From Microbacterium sp. SA39 (GTDB lineage Bacteria; Actinomycetota; Actinomycetes; Actinomycetales; Microbacteriaceae), in contig NZ_JXRU01000028.1 in assembly GCF_000967865.1 (NCBI RefSeq), positions 1-64,000 on the forward strand: a stretch of 64,000 nucleotides of DNA, written 5' to 3'. The position numbers were made by a program, and so were the translations under genes. Of this stretch, positions 55,320-63,292 are shown in pieces. Position 1 is the first letter of the stretch. Each line of letters begins with the position of its first letter. The notes under the pieces were generated by a model. The model made no database searches. It was not told the origin of the DNA and saw nothing but the letters and a program-made list of their open reading frames with translations.

Positions 55320-56180
55320 ATGAAGTTCGCGCGGCTTGGCGCCCCAGGGACCGAGATCCCCGTCCTCGTGGAGGGCGACCGCTATCTCGACCTCCGCCCC
55401 CTGACATCCGATGTGAACGGCGATTTCCTGGCCGGCGACTTCCGCGCCCGCGTCGCCGCGGCCCGCGACGCCGGTGAGCTTCCCGAGGTGACGGATGCCG
55501 CCGCTCTGCGCATCGCCGCCCCGATCGCCCGACCGAGTGCGGTGATCTGCGTCGGCATGAACTACGCCGCCCACGCCGCAGAGTCGGGCTCGGAGCCGCC
55601 GACCATCCCGATCATCTTCCTCAAGACCCCGAACACGGTCGTGGGGCCGAATGATGCGGTCACGATCCCCCGCGGCAGCGAGAAGACCGACTGGGAGGTC
55701 GAGCTCGGCATCGTGATCGGCGCCCGCGCCTCGTACCTCGACTCTCAGGAGGAGTCGATGGCGCACGTCGCGGGCTTCGTCGTCGCCAATGACGTGTCGG
55801 AGCGGGCGTTCCAGATCGAGGTGTCGGGCGGCCAGTGGTCGAAGGGCAAGATCGCTCCGGGCTTCAACCCGACCGGACCCTGGCTGGTCACCCCCGACGA
55901 GGTCGACCACCACGCCCTCGGTCTGCGCAGCTTCGTCAACGGCGAGCCCCGGCAGGACTCGAACACCAGCGACATGATCTTCTCGGTCGAGCACATCGTG
56001 CACCATCTGTCGCAATACGTGGCCCTCGAGCCCGGCGACCTGATCCTCACCGGAACCCCGCAGGGCGTCGCTCTGTCGGGCAACTTCCCGTACCTCGCGG
56101 CCGGCGATGTCGTCGAGGTCGAGATCGACGGCCTCGGCCGCCAGCGTCAGGAGTTCGTGGCATGGGAGGCCCAGAAGTGA
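55320..56180 (+). CDS. FAH-family hydrolase, probable 2,4-diketo-3-deoxy-L-fuconate hydrolase
   Basis: A 286-residue fumarylacetoacetate-hydrolase-fold enzyme. It has VGMNYAAHAAESG, FLKTPNTVVGPNDAV, and metal-binding Glu residues in DWEVELGIVIG and the ANDVSERAFQ loop, with GTPQGVALS near the end. In the fucose pathway an FAH-family enzyme splits the 2,4-diketo acid into pyruvate and L-lactate. GGAG precedes ATG 55320. It overlaps the SDR gene by four bases. Confidence 0.9.
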   Translation: MKFARLGAPGTEIPVLVEGDRYLDLRPLTSDVNGDFLAGDFRARVAAARDAGELPEVTDAAALRIAAPIARPSAVICVGMNYAAHAAESGSEPPTIPIIFLKTPNTVVGPNDAVTIPRGSEKTDWEVELGIVIGARASYLDSQEESMAHVAGFVVANDVSERAFQIEVSGGQWSKGKIAPGFNPTGPWLVTPDEVDHHALGLRSFVNGEPRQDSNTSDMIFSVEHIVHHLSQYVALEPGDLILTGTPQGVALSGNFPYLAAGDVVEVEIDGLGRQRQEFVAWEAQK

Positions 56181-56929
56181 CCGGCGCGCTCGACGGACTC
56201 GTCGCGATCGTGACCGGCGGAGCATCCGGGATCGGCGCCGCGATCGCGCAGCGCCTGCATGCCGACGGCGTCCGGATCGCCGTACTCGACCGCGACACCG
56301 CCGCGGCCGATCCGGCATTCGCGGCCTTCACCGCCGATGTATCGGACCGCGCCAGCGTCGACGCTGCGGTCGCCGCCGTGGCCGAGAGGTTCGGGCGCAT
56401 CGACATCGTCGTGAACAACGCCGGGATCGGCGCGACCGGCGACATCTCCGCGAACGACGACGACGAGTGGGCGCGGGTGCTGTCGATCAACGTCACCGGC
56501 ATCGCCCGCGTGACGTCGGCGGCGCTGCCCTGGCTGCGGAAGTCGCCGTCGGCGGCGGTCTGCAACACGGCATCCATCGCCTCCACGACGGGCCTTCAGC
56601 AGCGCGCGCTGTACACCGCGTCCAAGGGCGCGGTCTCGGCACTCACCCGGGCCATGGCTGCCGACCACCTCAGCGAGGGCATCCGCGTGAACGCCGTCAA
56701 CCCCGGCACCGCCGACACCCCGTGGGTCGGACGACTGCTCGACTCGGCATCCGATCCAGCCGCGGAACGCGCCGCCCTCGAAGCCCGCCAGCCGCACGGC
56801 CGGCTTGTGAGCCCCGACGAGGTCGCCGCGGCCGTCGCCTATCTCGTCGGCCCGTCGGCGGGTTCCACGACCGGCACGTCCATCGAGGTCGACGGAGGTA
56901 TGGCGCAGCTGCGCCTCCGCGCGGAGTAG
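56177..56929 (+). CDS. SDR dehydrogenase, probable 2-keto-3-deoxy-L-fuconate dehydrogenase
   Basis: A 250-residue short-chain dehydrogenase. The NAD motif is TGGASGIGAAIAQRL, with DIVVNNAGIG, the catalytic Ser in NTASIASTTG and YxxxK in ALYTASKGAVSAL. Its likely job is oxidation of 2-keto-3-deoxy-L-fuconate to the 2,4-diketo acid. The start is GTG 56177, within the FAH stop region (GTGA). Confidence 0.9.
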   Translation: MTGALDGLVAIVTGGASGIGAAIAQRLHADGVRIAVLDRDTAAADPAFAAFTADVSDRASVDAAVAAVAERFGRIDIVVNNAGIGATGDISANDDDEWARVLSINVTGIARVTSAALPWLRKSPSAAVCNTASIASTTGLQQRALYTASKGAVSALTRAMAADHLSEGIRVNAVNPGTADTPWVGRLLDSASDPAAERAALEARQPHGRLVSPDEVAAAVAYLVGPSAGSTTGTSIEVDGGMAQLRLRAE

Positions 56930-56967
56930 GTCGGCGACTCAGTCCCCGGGGCGGCAGGCGTCCGCTG

Positions 56968-57024
56968 AGGCGACAGCAATTGCGCCCGGAATGAGCGAAG
57001 GCGGCAGCAACTGCGCCCGGAAGC
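56968..57024. repeat. Family D-like direct repeat (copy 4)
   Basis: GGCGACAGCAATTGCGCCCGGA and GGCGGCAGCAACTGCGCCCGGA are head-to-tail copies of one family D arm, with no inverted partner. It lies between the convergent SDR and lactonase genes. Confidence 0.7.
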
Positions 57025-57049
57025 CAGACGATCCCGGAAGCCTCGCGCA

Positions 57050-58012
57050 TCACTCCCCGCGCAGCCACCTCAGGATGCCGCGGCGCGGCGCCACCTCCTC
57101 GACGCGCGGTCCGTCGGTGCCGTAGAACCGCTCGGCGTTCGCCCAGAGGATCGCGTCGACGTCGTGCCCGCGCGCCTCGGCCCAGGTCACCACGAGGTCG
57201 AGCCAGCGGGTGCGCGCGGTCGGCTGGTACGTCGCGGATCCGTCCTCCGGCGCGTACGGATCGCCGGGCTCCGCCGGGCCGATCACCGAGACGGGCCAGT
57301 CGCTGCCCCACATCAGCCGCTCGACGCCGAACGTGTCGGCGGCGACGTCGAGGAAGGGCTCCAACTGCGCACGTGTCCAGTTCCCCGCGGATTCGGCGGG
57401 GAGGCCGGACAGCTTGCAGAAGACGTTCGGATGCCGGGACAGCTCGTCGAGATCGCGCACCCACTCGACGGACGGCGTTCGCACAGCATCCGCCGTTCCG
57501 ACCGCGGGCTTGCCGAGATGATCGAGCACCATCCGCAGGTCGGGGATCGCCCCCGCGAGCCGGGCGATGTCGGGCAGCTGGCTCGCTCGGATGCACGCGT
57601 CGAAGGTCCACCCGCGGGCGGCGACCTCGCGCGTGCCCGTCACGAAGGCCGTCGACATGGCGAGGCCGTCGTCATCGTCCTGCAGGTTGTGCCGCACCCC
57701 GACCACGAGCGGTTCGGCGGCGAGCTCGTCCAGGTGCGTCGTCGTGTCGACTCCGCGGTCGAGACGCATGCCGGCGACGATGCCGACGACCCCGACCTGC
57801 TCGGCCATGCCCGCCACCCAGCGCACCTCGTCGAGGAAGCGGTCCTCCGCGGTCTCCGCCTGCACGAACACGGCCTTCTCCTCGGCGACACCGGTGAGGC
57901 GGGCGTGCTCGAGCTCGGTCTCTGCGAACCGGAAATCGTAGGGCCCCTCGAGCCAGGTGTACTCGAGAACCTGCGGATCCCAGAGGTGCAGGTGTGAATC
58001 GATGACGCGCAT
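57050..58012 (-). CDS. Amidohydrolase, probable L-fucono-1,5-lactonase
   Basis: A 320-residue amidohydrolase-2 family enzyme. It starts MRVIDSHLHLWDPQVLEYTWL, with the HxH motif. The other metal or active-site residues lie in VGVRHNLQD, LDHLGKPAVG and MWGSDWPVSV. These are the features of fuconolactonase-type proteins. The start is ATG 58012; an ATG at 58033 would overlap the operator. It is divergent from the FCD GntR gene (46 bp). Confidence 0.9.
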   Translation of the reverse strand: MRVIDSHLHLWDPQVLEYTWLEGPYDFRFAETELEHARLTGVAEEKAVFVQAETAEDRFLDEVRWVAGMAEQVGVVGIVAGMRLDRGVDTTTHLDELAAEPLVVGVRHNLQDDDDGLAMSTAFVTGTREVAARGWTFDACIRASQLPDIARLAGAIPDLRMVLDHLGKPAVGTADAVRTPSVEWVRDLDELSRHPNVFCKLSGLPAESAGNWTRAQLEPFLDVAADTFGVERLMWGSDWPVSVIGPAEPGDPYAPEDGSATYQPTARTRWLDLVVTWAEARGHDVDAILWANAERFYGTDGPRVEEVAPRRGILRWLRGE

Positions 58013-58028
58013 GCGTCCATCCTGCTCA

Positions 58029-58044
58029 GACATCCGATCAATGT
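58029..58044. promoter_or_regulatory. FucR-type operator at the gntR/lactonase promoter
   Basis: GACATCCGATCAATGT (ACAT...ATGT ends) lies in the 46-bp divergent region. It resembles the sites at 50191 and 55248. Confidence 0.65.
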
Positions 58045-58058
58045 GCAAGGATGACGCC

Positions 58059-58736
58059 ATGGCTGTCACGGACGAGGCGATCGAGAAGATCAAGGCGATG
58101 ATCGTGTCGGGCGAACTCTCCCCCGGCGACCGGCTTCCGCCGGAGAAGGAACTGTCCGAGCGACTCGGCCTCTCCCGCAACTCGATGCGCGAGGCGGTCA
58201 AGGCGCTCGAGGTCATCCGGGTGCTCGACGTGCGTCGCGGCGACGGCACCTATGTGACGAGCCTGGAGCCGCATCTGCTGCTCGAGGCGATCTCGTTCGT
58301 CGTCGACATGCACGACGACGATTCCATGCTGGAGATCTTCGCGGTGCGTCGGATGCTGGAATCCCAGGCCACCGGGCTCGCCGCGACCCTGGGCACCGAC
58401 GACCAGATCGCCGCGCTCATGGACGAGATCGACGGGATCGACGCCTCGGTCTCGATCGAGGAGCTCGTGGAGCACGACATCCGCTTCCACCGCGACATCG
58501 TGCGCATGGCGGGCAATGCCTACCTCGCGAGTTTGATCGAACACCTCAGCAGCCAGACCGTGCGAGCCCGTGTCTGGCGCGGACTCACCCAGGGTGGCGC
58601 GGCAGAGCGCACCCTGTCCGAGCATCGCGCGATCGCTGAGGCCGTCGAGCAGCACGATGCAGCCCTCGCGACGTCGCTGACCACGGCGCACATCGCCGGT
58701 GTCGAGCGGTGGCTGCGCCAGGCGGCATCCGCCTAG
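58059..58736 (+). CDS. GntR/FCD regulator of the fucose genes
   Basis: A 225-residue FadR-type regulator. The winged helix runs from IKAMIVSGELSPGDRLPPEKE to LSRNSMREAVKALEVIRVLDVRRGDGTYV. The FCD domain has FAVRRMLESQATGLAA, HDIRFHRDIVRMAGN and SEHRAIAEAV, with the His residues expected for a metal site. It probably controls the lactonase, fuconate dehydratase, FAH/SDR and importer operons through ACATCNGATNA-type sites. Confidence 0.9.
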   Translation: MAVTDEAIEKIKAMIVSGELSPGDRLPPEKELSERLGLSRNSMREAVKALEVIRVLDVRRGDGTYVTSLEPHLLLEAISFVVDMHDDDSMLEIFAVRRMLESQATGLAATLGTDDQIAALMDEIDGIDASVSIEELVEHDIRFHRDIVRMAGNAYLASLIEHLSSQTVRARVWRGLTQGGAAERTLSEHRAIAEAVEQHDAALATSLTTAHIAGVERWLRQAASA

Positions 58737-58764
58737 GCACGGATCTCGCAGCTCGCGGTGCCGC

Positions 58765-58843
58765 AACTTCTGCGGCCATCTCGAACTTCTGCGGCCACAG
58801 CGCCCCGGATTGGCCGCAGAACTTCTGATCGGCCGCAGAACCT
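58765..58843. repeat. Intergenic quadruple repeat, family E
   Basis: AACTTCTGCGGCC occurs at 58765 and 58784, and its reverse GGCCGCAGAACTT / GGCCGCAGAACCT at 58812 and 58831. This gives two direct plus two inverted copies, able to form alternative hairpins between convergent genes. Confidence 0.85.
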
Positions 58844-58860
58844 GCCCGCCGCCGCCGCGC

Positions 58861-59544
58861 CTAGGCCCCGAGGCGCCCCATCGCGGCGTCGAACTCCGCG
58901 GCCGAGCTGTCGCTCACGTCGTGCTGCAGCATCCGCTCGAGCACGTCGGGCGCCGCCGTGAAGTAGGGGATGCCGAGCATCCGCAGGCCGATGATGTCCT
59001 CCGGCGAGCGCAGCGAGGCGGCGAGGACGTCGGTGCTGCTGCCGGTGCACATGTCCTGCATCCGCGCGATAACCTCTTCCGCACCGGGGCCGGAGAAGCC
59101 CGTGAGGGCGGCGGCATCCCGCATGCGCCCGAGGTACGGGGCGATGTAGGTCACGCCGATGCTGGCGCTCGCGAGCGCCTGGGCGACCGAGTACACGGCC
59201 GTCACGAGCACGGTGGCTCCGTCGCGCACGAGGGCGGATGCCGCGGCGAAGCCGTCTGTCGTCGCCGGAACCTTCACCACGACCCGGTCGCCGAGCGCGC
59301 GGATGCCCTCGGCGTTGCGCAGGAAGGATGCCGTGTCGCCACCCCACGTCTGGAAGAAGATCTCGCGGGCGCCCTCGGATTCCCAGCGTGCGTAGAGGTC
59401 GGGGATCTCGGCGGCCGTGCGTCCGCCCCGCTCGAGGATCGTCGGGTTCGTCGTGACGCCGTGCACGCCGCCTGCCTCCAGAAGGCGGGAGACGCGGTCG
59501 AGGTCGGCGCTGTCGACGAACAGACGAGGGGCGATCGCAGTCAT
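58861..59544 (-). CDS. Transaldolase / fructose-6-phosphate aldolase family protein
   Basis: A 227-residue short transaldolase of the FSA/MipB type. It starts RLFVDSADLDRVSRLLEAGGVHGVTTNPTILERGG. The Schiff-base Lys lies in VVVKVPATTDG, then TAVYSVAQALASASIGVTYIAPYLGR. It splits or joins a C3 or C2 unit on an aldose phosphate. It is divergent from the PfkB kinase gene with two 12-base operator sites in between. Confidence 0.92.
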   Translation of the reverse strand: MTAIAPRLFVDSADLDRVSRLLEAGGVHGVTTNPTILERGGRTAAEIPDLYARWESEGAREIFFQTWGGDTASFLRNAEGIRALGDRVVVKVPATTDGFAAASALVRDGATVLVTAVYSVAQALASASIGVTYIAPYLGRMRDAAALTGFSGPGAEEVIARMQDMCTGSSTDVLAASLRSPEDIIGLRMLGIPYFTAAPDVLERMLQHDVSDSSAAEFDAAMGRLGA

Positions 59545-59565
59545 CGGATCTCCAAGGTGAGCAGC

Positions 59566-59604
59566 CTGTCGTTACAGGTTCGGGTTCGGCTAATGTAATG
59601 ACAG
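59566..59604. promoter_or_regulatory. Paired operator sites between transaldolase and PfkB genes
   Basis: CTGTCGTTACAG (59566-59577) and ATGTAATGACAG (59593-59604, the reverse of CTGTCATTACAT) match the two sites at 40942-40976. They are probably bound by the UTRA regulator encoded at 61089-61910. Confidence 0.75.
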
Positions 59605-59666
59605 CCGCTGACGAGTCTAAGACGTCGAGGCGGCCGAGCATGCTGTCGACGACGATCAGGAGCACC

Positions 59667-60629
59667 ATGGCCCCCGCACTTCCTGGAGACCGCTCCGGCG
59701 TCGTCATCGTCGGCAGCGTCACCGCCGACGTGACCACCTTCTCGCAGCGCCTGCCGGCCCGCGGCGAGACGATCCTCGGGGACGAGTTCACGCTCATGCT
59801 CGGCGGCAAGGGCGCCAATCAGGCGGTCGCCGCCGGACGCTCCGGGGCCCGCACCAGTTTCGTCGGCTGCGTCGGCGACGACCTCTTCCACGATCTCGTG
59901 GTCGACGGGCTGAGCGAGGCGGGCGTCGACCTCGCGCACCTCCGCACGGTCCCCGGCCCCACCGGGATCGCGCACATCCGCGTCGACTCGTCCGCACAGA
60001 ACGACATCGTCATGGTCCCGCTCGCCAACGCCGCGCTGAGCACCGCGCAGATCGACGCCGCGCTGGCGGCGCTCGCGCCGACGACATCCGTCCTCCTCAC
60101 GCAGCTCGAGACCCCGTCGGCCCTCACCGCGCACATCACGGCCCGTGGCCGCGAGCACGGCATGACGGTGATCCTCGACCCCGCCCCCGCGGCCGAGCTC
60201 CCGGGCGAGATCTGGCGGAGCGTCGACATCGTCACCCCCAATGAGACCGAGGCCTCTCTCATCAGCGGTATCGAGGTGACGGATGCCGCGTCGGCAGAAC
60301 TCGCCGGACGCTGGTTCCTCCAGCAGGGCGTCGGCGCCGCGGTGATCACGCTCGCCGGCCAGGGGTCCTGCGTGGTGACCGGCGAGGGAGCGACCGTCAT
60401 CCCGCCGTTCCCAGTGGTCGCCGTCGACACAACGGCCGCGGGCGATGCGTACGCCGGCTACCTCGGCGCCGCCCTCGCGAACGGCAGCACTCTCACCGAG
60501 GCCGTGCGTCTGGCCACCGCGGCCGGCGCGCTCACAGTCACGAAGCAGGGCGCGTCGCCGAGCCTGCCGCACCGCGCCGACGTCGACGCGTTCCTGTCCG
60601 AGCGGGAATCCGCTCCCGCCGTCAACTGA
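59667..60629 (+). CDS. PfkB-family sugar kinase (ribokinase-like)
   Basis: A 320-residue kinase. The first signature is GGKGANQAVAAGRSG and the second DTTAAGDAYAGYLGAAL, with the catalytic Asp. VVIVGSVTADVTTFSQRLPARGETI is the ribokinase-type N-terminus. CAGGAG precedes ATG 59667. With the RbsD gene next door, ribose or a related sugar is possible, but there is no ribose importer in this operon. Confidence 0.9.
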   Translation: MAPALPGDRSGVVIVGSVTADVTTFSQRLPARGETILGDEFTLMLGGKGANQAVAAGRSGARTSFVGCVGDDLFHDLVVDGLSEAGVDLAHLRTVPGPTGIAHIRVDSSAQNDIVMVPLANAALSTAQIDAALAALAPTTSVLLTQLETPSALTAHITARGREHGMTVILDPAPAAELPGEIWRSVDIVTPNETEASLISGIEVTDAASAELAGRWFLQQGVGAAVITLAGQGSCVVTGEGATVIPPFPVVAVDTTAAGDAYAGYLGAALANGSTLTEAVRLATAAGALTVTKQGASPSLPHRADVDAFLSERESAPAVN

Positions 60630-60676
60630 GCCATCCCACTGCGCCGCCCGTCCACTGAGCCGCCCGTCAACTGAGG
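60617..60676. repeat. Tandem duplication of the kinase 3' end
   Basis: GCCGTCAACTGAGCC (the kinase end with its stop) is followed by two further copies, GCCCGTCCACTGAGCC and GCCCGTCAACTGAGG. The last brings the Shine-Dalgarno of the RbsD gene. Confidence 0.75.
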
Positions 60677-60682
60677 AGAATC

Positions 60683-61087
60683 ATGCGCAAGTCAGCGACC
60701 ACGATCAATCCCGCGCTGTCCCGGGTGATCAGCGAGACCGGGCATACCGATCTACTCGTCGTCACCGATGCGGGCCTGCCGATCCCGGTGGGCGCGGAGC
60801 GCATCGATCTCGCCTACCGCCCTGGCGCGCCCGCTTTCCTCGACGTGCTCGACACGGTGCTGGCCGAACTCGTCGTGGAAGGCGCCACGGTCTCGGCAGA
60901 GGTCGCCGAGAAGAGCCCCGAGGTGCTCGACGCGCTGCGCGAACGCTTCGCCGGCATGGGATTCGAGATCGCGCTCGTGCCGCACGTGCAGTTCAAGACG
61001 CTCACCCACGGGGCGCGGGCGTTCGTGCGCTCCGGCGAGTTCACGCCCTACGCGAATGTCATCCTGCACGCGGGAGTCGCGTACTGA
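60683..61087 (+). CDS. RbsD-type sugar pyranase/mutarotase
   Basis: A 134-residue RbsD family protein. The N-terminus reads NPALSRVISETGHTDLLVVTDAGLPIP, with the catalytic His at residue 21, and the C-terminal TPYANVILHAGVAY has the Tyr-x-Asn motif. It speeds conversion between pyranose and furanose forms for the preceding kinase. GAGGAG precedes ATG 60683, and the gntR gene starts one base after its stop. Confidence 0.92.
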   Translation: MRKSATTINPALSRVISETGHTDLLVVTDAGLPIPVGAERIDLAYRPGAPAFLDVLDTVLAELVVEGATVSAEVAEKSPEVLDALRERFAGMGFEIALVPHVQFKTLTHGARAFVRSGEFTPYANVILHAGVAY

Positions 61088-61088
61088 G

Positions 61089-61910
61089 ATGACCACCATC
61101 GACAGCATCTCCGACGCGATCGACCGGCACTCCGCCGCCCCGATGTACGACCAGCTGCGCCAGCTGATCGTCGACGGGATCGAACGGGACGGCCTGCAGC
61201 CCGGCGATCCGCTCCCCGGCGAGCATCGCCTGTGCGAGCGGTACGGCATCTCGCGCACGGTCGTGCGCCAGGCGCTCGCCCAGCTGGAGCACGAGGGGCT
61301 CGTCGAGCGCGTCAAGGGCAAGGGCACGTTCGTCTCGCGGCCGCGCACCAGCGAGAGCCTCGTGCACACGCTCGTCGGTCTGTATGACGACGTCGAGCGC
61401 CGCGGGGGTCACGTGCACAGCGACGTGCTCCGGCACGAGCGGACGACCGCCGATGAGGAGGTCGCGCTCGCGCTCGAGCTGCCCGTCGGCTCGCCGGTCG
61501 TCGCGCTGGAGCGCCTGCGTCACGTCGACGGTGAACCCTGGTCGTTGTCGACGACCTGGATGCCGGATGCCGTCGGCACCCCGACCCTCGGCGCCGACCT
61601 GACCGAGGCATCGCTGTACCGCCTGCTCGCCGACAACGGCGTGGTCGCGACGCACGGTGTCCGCTCGGCCGAGGCCACGGTCGCGACGCACGAGCAGGCG
61701 CAGCTCCTCGGAGTGAGCGCGGGTTCGGCGCTCCTGCGCCTGCGCAGCGTGAGCCGGGGCGCGGACGGCGCTCCGATGGAGTACTTCATCGCGTATCACC
61801 GCGGCGATCGGTCGCGTTTCGAGTTCCAGCTGCAGCAGGAGCAGTCGCAGGCCTCTCTTCTTCACGTGGACGGCGACGGCGGCGCCTCGCCCGCGGGAAC
61901 AGTCGGCTGA
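61089..61910 (+). CDS. GntR/UTRA (HutC-type) regulator
   Basis: A 273-residue regulator. The winged helix reads MYDQLRQLIVDGIERDGLQPGDPLPGEHRLCERYGISRTVVRQAL-type, then VERVKGKGTFVSRP. The UTRA effector domain has LELPVGSPVVALERLRHVDGEPWSLSTTW and LRLRSVSRGADGAPMEYFIAYHRGDRSRFEFQL. UTRA domains usually bind sugar phosphates. Operators like CTGTCATTACAG before this operon and before the 41-kb operon would be its targets. Confidence 0.92.
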   Translation: MTTIDSISDAIDRHSAAPMYDQLRQLIVDGIERDGLQPGDPLPGEHRLCERYGISRTVVRQALAQLEHEGLVERVKGKGTFVSRPRTSESLVHTLVGLYDDVERRGGHVHSDVLRHERTTADEEVALALELPVGSPVVALERLRHVDGEPWSLSTTWMPDAVGTPTLGADLTEASLYRLLADNGVVATHGVRSAEATVATHEQAQLLGVSAGSALLRLRSVSRGADGAPMEYFIAYHRGDRSRFEFQLQQEQSQASLLHVDGDGGASPAGTVG

Positions 61911-61953
61911 AGAGGGTCTGCCGGCGGCATCCCGCCGGGTGTACCGTCGCCGC

Positions 61954-62310
61954 ATGATCACCGACGATCCGACCCTCACGAACCCCGATCACTACCGCAC
62001 GCTGTGGGAGAACGATCACGTCCGCGTGCTCGAATACACCGATGCGCCCGGCGACGTCACGACGCCGCACGACCATCCGAACAGCGTCATGGTCACCCTC
62101 AGCGACTTCTCCCGTCGCCTGAGTGCGGGCGACCGCACCTTCGACACGGCGCTGCCCGCCGGACAGGCCGTGTGGATACCGGCGCAACGCCACTCGGGCG
62201 AGAACACCGGGACGACTCCGACGCACACGATCCTCGTCGAGCTCAAAGGCGCCGCCGCCGGCGAGCAGTCGAGCGGGACGCTGGGGCCGGAACGTCCGAC
62301 CGACGACTGA
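61954..62310 (+). CDS. Small cupin-domain protein
   Basis: A 118-residue single cupin. The first motif is TTPHDHPNSVMVTLSDF and the second lies around AGQAVWIPAQRHSGENTG. The His residues for a metal are present (HDH and H of QRHS). The substrate is unknown. It stands alone after the gntR gene, 43 bp apart, and ends with a charged tail. Confidence 0.8.
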   Translation: MITDDPTLTNPDHYRTLWENDHVRVLEYTDAPGDVTTPHDHPNSVMVTLSDFSRRLSAGDRTFDTALPAGQAVWIPAQRHSGENTGTTPTHTILVELKGAAAGEQSSGTLGPERPTDD

Positions 62311-62455
62311 CCATTTCTCCTGCACAGCGAGGAGGAGGGCATCGATCCTCCCCGGGAGACGTTCGACAGCTCGGATCGTGTCGCGCCTGCTGTCCTCGAG
62401 CGGCTACCTTTCGGAGAGGGGCTCAGTCGAGCGCCGGTGACCAGGGGGCTGAGCG

Positions 62456-63256
62456 ATGGCGGACGAGCAGAACGGCGATGCAGCGTCGGAGTCGGTCATC
62501 CCGCCGCCTCCGATGGATTCGCCGGGGGTCACCTCGCCCTTCTCGCAGGTCGTCCCGCTGGCTCCCCCGCTGAGTGCCGCGGCTCCCCCTCCGTCGCCCG
62601 CTGCACCCCTGCCGCCGTACGCTTCCGCGATACCGTCAGGTCCGTACGACGGCGGGTATCCGGCATCCGCTGCTCCCGCGGGGTACCCGGCACCGGCACC
62701 GGCAACGACACCGGCGACGACCTCGAACGTGCTCGGCATCGTGCTGGCCGTGGTCGGCGGGATCGTGGTGCTCGCGGTCGTCGGCGTCGCCATGCTCATC
62801 GGACTGCTCGCCTCGTCACCCGACGAGGCGATCCCGGCGCCGGCACCGAGTCCGAGCGCGTTCGTCGAGGAACCGGATGCTCCCTCCGAAGAGTCTCCGT
62901 CCGACGAAGAACCGAGCGACGACGCCGCTGCCTCCGGCATCGCGGAGCGGCTCGAGGCGAAGATCGACGAGTACCGGAGGCTGCGCGACTCCGGCGCGCT
63001 CTGGCAGACGATCCCCGACAACGAGTACAACCGCACGGCCGTCACCGCCTTCCTGTATCTGATGACCGACATGAAGGTCGCCACGATCTGGGGCATCGAC
63101 GAGCAGCAGGCGCGGGAGTACGACGAGCGGATGACGATGCTCGAAGAGAAGCTTCTCGCACAGCAGCCGCTGGGCGACGACATCAAGATCACTCTCGAGG
63201 ATCGTGTCTTCACCTACGACGGCGAGACCGGCGAAGGCGGATACACCGACAAGTAG
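62456..63256 (+). CDS. Single-span membrane protein of unknown function
   Basis: A 266-residue protein. Residues 1-85 are Pro/Ala-rich and cytoplasmic; one strong span follows at about 88-118 (VLGIVLAVVGGIVVLAVVGVAML). An acidic Ser/Pro-rich linker leads to an outside domain (about 165-266) with no recognised fold. No Cys is seen. The layout resembles many actinobacterial stress or surface proteins. The start is ATG 62456. A 145-bp gap before it shows nothing notable. Confidence 0.7.
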   Translation: MADEQNGDAASESVIPPPPMDSPGVTSPFSQVVPLAPPLSAAAPPPSPAAPLPPYASAIPSGPYDGGYPASAAPAGYPAPAPATTPATTSNVLGIVLAVVGGIVVLAVVGVAMLIGLLASSPDEAIPAPAPSPSAFVEEPDAPSEESPSDEEPSDDAAASGIAERLEAKIDEYRRLRDSGALWQTIPDNEYNRTAVTAFLYLMTDMKVATIWGIDEQQAREYDERMTMLEEKLLAQQPLGDDIKITLEDRVFTYDGETGEGGYTDK

Positions 63257-63292
63257 GCGATTTCGAGGGACGGCGCGCGTTACGCTCGATCG

